A stretch of DNA of 6,430 bases. Source: an uncultured beta proteobacterium (GTDB taxonomy: Bacteria > Pseudomonadota > Gammaproteobacteria > Burkholderiales > Burkholderiaceae_C). Shown here piece after piece: positions 5,311 through 6,430 of the stretch; within the stretch, counting starts at the first letter, position 1, and the number at the start of each line of letters is the position of its first letter. Position numbers and translations under genes: made by a program. A model generated the notes under the pieces. The model did no database searches. It worked only from the letters and a program-made list of their open reading frames with translations, and was not told the origin of the DNA. The DNA lies in the NCBI GenBank assembly GCA_903944555.1, contig CAJASG010000783.1:1-6430 (forward strand). Direction: 5' to 3'.

Positions 5311-6429
5311 CTGGGGCAAGCCCGGCAGCGCTTTGAAAATGCGCGACAGTGCGCCATTGCGCACCAGTGTGGTGGCATGCTCAATGTCGGGGGCCAGATA
5401 ACGGTCCTGGTGCATGGCCGGTATCTGCTGGCGCAGCAGGGCGTGGGCCTGTTCCAGTGCTGCGGAGCTTTGCAGGGGGCGCAAAAACTCAACTCCCTGC
5501 GCGGCTGCCAGCAACTCAATGCCCAGAATGTGGGCGGTGTTGCCAATCATGGCCTGCAGGCGGCGGGCGGCAAAGGTGGCCATGGAGACATGGTCTTCCT
5601 GGTTGGCGCTGGTGGGCAGGCTGTCCACGCTGGCGGGGTGGGCCATGGATTTGTTCTCCGACGCCAGTGCCGCAGCGGTGACGTGCGCAATCATGAAGCC
5701 GCTGTGCAGTCCGGCATCGGCCGTCAGGAACGGTGGCAGGCGCGACACGCTGGCGTCAATCAGCATGGCAATGCGGCGCTCGGCAATGGCGCCGACCTCG
5801 GCAATGGCCAGCGCCATGCCATCAGCGGCCAGGGCCACTGGTTCGGCGTGGAAGTTGCCCCCGGAGACCATGGCGTTGTCGTCGGCAAACACCAGCGGGT
5901 TGTCGGTAACAGCGTTGGCCTCAATCAGCAAAATGCGGGCGGCATGGCGCATCTGGTCCAGGCAGGCGCCCACCACTTGGGGCTGGCAGCGCAGGCAGTA
6001 GGGGTCTTGCACCCGGTCGTCGCCTTCGGTGTGGGAGGCCCGAATGGCGCTGCCTTTGAGCAGTTCGCGGTAGTACTGGGCCACGTCGATCTGGCCGGGC
6101 TGGCCACGCACCGCATGGATGCGGGGGTCAAACGGGCCATCGCTGCCGCGCGCCGCGTCAATGGTGAGGGCCCCAATCACCAGTGCCGACTCCAGCACCG
6201 GCTCGAAGCTCAGAAAAGCGTGCAGTGCCAATGCGGTGGAGGTTTGCGTGCCGTTGATCAAAGCCAGGCCTTCCTTGGCACCCAGTTGCAACGGGGCGAT
6301 ACCGGCTTTTTGCAAAGCGGGCAGGGCGGGTACGCGTTGGCCGTCGACCAGCATTTCGCCTTCGCCCAGCAGCGCCAGCGTCATGTGGGCCAGCGGGGCC
6401 AGATCGCCCGATGCGCCGACCGATCCTTT
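5293..6429 (-). CDS. hutH: Histidine ammonia-lyase, 5' end outside window
   Basis: Histidase (EC 4.3.1.3) removes ammonia from L-histidine to give urocanate, the first step of histidine utilisation, in the cytoplasm as a homotetramer. The frame stays open to the right edge: the first visible residues are [15 protein letters not shown], containing the Ala-Ser-Gly (6406-6414) that cyclises to the MIO electrophile, so the ATG at 6384 is not the start. Setting that Ala to 142 of Pseudomonas putida HutH, other catalytic positions fall into place without gaps: Asn195 in NGTQ, Tyr280 and Arg283 in PYCLRC, Phe329 in GGNFHAEP and Glu414 in ANQEDHVSM. The run [18 protein letters not shown] is typical of HutH over plant-type PAL/TAL. 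The selectivity position near His83 lies outside the window. About 378 residues are visible and the C-terminus is complete (stop TAA 5293-5295). Other hut genes, if clustered, must lie to the right. Confidence 0.96.
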   Translation of the reverse strand, partial: KGSVGASGDLAPLAHMTLALLGEGEMLVDGQRVPALPALQKAGIAPLQLGAKEGLALINGTQTSTALALHAFLSFEPVLESALVIGALTIDAARGSDGPFDPRIHAVRGQPGQIDVAQYYRELLKGSAIRASHTEGDDRVQDPYCLRCQPQVVGACLDQMRHAARILLIEANAVTDNPLVFADDNAMVSGGNFHAEPVALAADGMALAIAEVGAIAERRIAMLIDASVSRLPPFLTADAGLHSGFMIAHVTAAALASENKSMAHPASVDSLPTSANQEDHVSMATFAARRLQAMIGNTAHILGIELLAAAQGVEFLRPLQSSAALEQAHALLRQQIPAMHQDRYLAPDIEHATTLVRNGALSRIFKALPGLPQLWVAS

Positions 6430-6430
6430 G

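Noticed and set aside
5414..6001. 195-codon + strand frame opposite hutH
   Set aside because: The hutH frame carries all catalytic residues; the opposite frame is Ala/Ser/Arg-rich and has no recognisable domain.
6382..6384. ATG at 6384 as the start of hutH
   Set aside because: The frame continues upstream through the essential Ala-Ser-Gly MIO motif, so the true start lies outside the window.

Overview
The window looks like ordinary chromosome of a GC-rich betaproteobacterium, most likely Burkholderiales/Comamonadaceae (Rhodoferax- or Polaromonas-like). This is inferred from the roughly 65% GC coding sequence, the PEP-CTERM/DUF1566 secreted protein, the MlaE/MCE operon and the style of the histidine ammonia-lyase. 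No RNA gene, CRISPR array, transposase or phage gene was seen.

Layout from left to right: (1) the C-terminal 550-plus residues of a large SNF2-family helicase on the + strand, cut by the left edge and ending at 1661; (2) a convergent PEP-CTERM secreted protein with a DUF1566/Lcl-type domain on the - strand (2467 to 1472), whose frame has no stop after the sorting signal and runs about 190 bases antisense into the helicase gene; (3) a short intergenic stretch (2468-2638) with two small inverted repeats and a 13-codon remnant that reads like a second, diverged helicase C-terminus, ending one base from the next gene; (4) a tightly packed - strand operon in transcription order MlaE-type permease (5013-4234), MCE/MlaD-type substrate-binding protein (4215-3328) and a lipoprotein (3331-2639, ATGA overlap); (5) a small divergent + strand gene of unknown function (5074-5310) with a strong internal hairpin; (6) histidine ammonia-lyase hutH on the - strand (5293 to the right edge), cut at its 5' end just upstream of the MIO motif Ala-Ser-Gly.

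How the genes work together: the permease, MCE protein and lipoprotein should form an envelope lipid-transport system of the Mla/Mce type, but no ATPase gene lies in the operon, so the ATPase must come from elsewhere if the system is an active ABC transporter. HutH starts histidine degradation; no other hut gene lies in the window. The helicase and the PEP-CTERM protein are functionally unrelated to these. The PEP-CTERM gene has visibly lower GC than its flanks and sits between the real helicase end and the helicase-tail remnant. This suggests it arrived by recombination between a helicase gene and the lipoprotein gene that were once adjacent, tail to tail.

Nothing here amounts to a clearly new system. 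The best leads are the helicase-tail remnant with the inserted PEP-CTERM gene, the PEP-CTERM reading frame without its usual stop, and the ATPase-less MCE operon with an unfamiliar lipoprotein.
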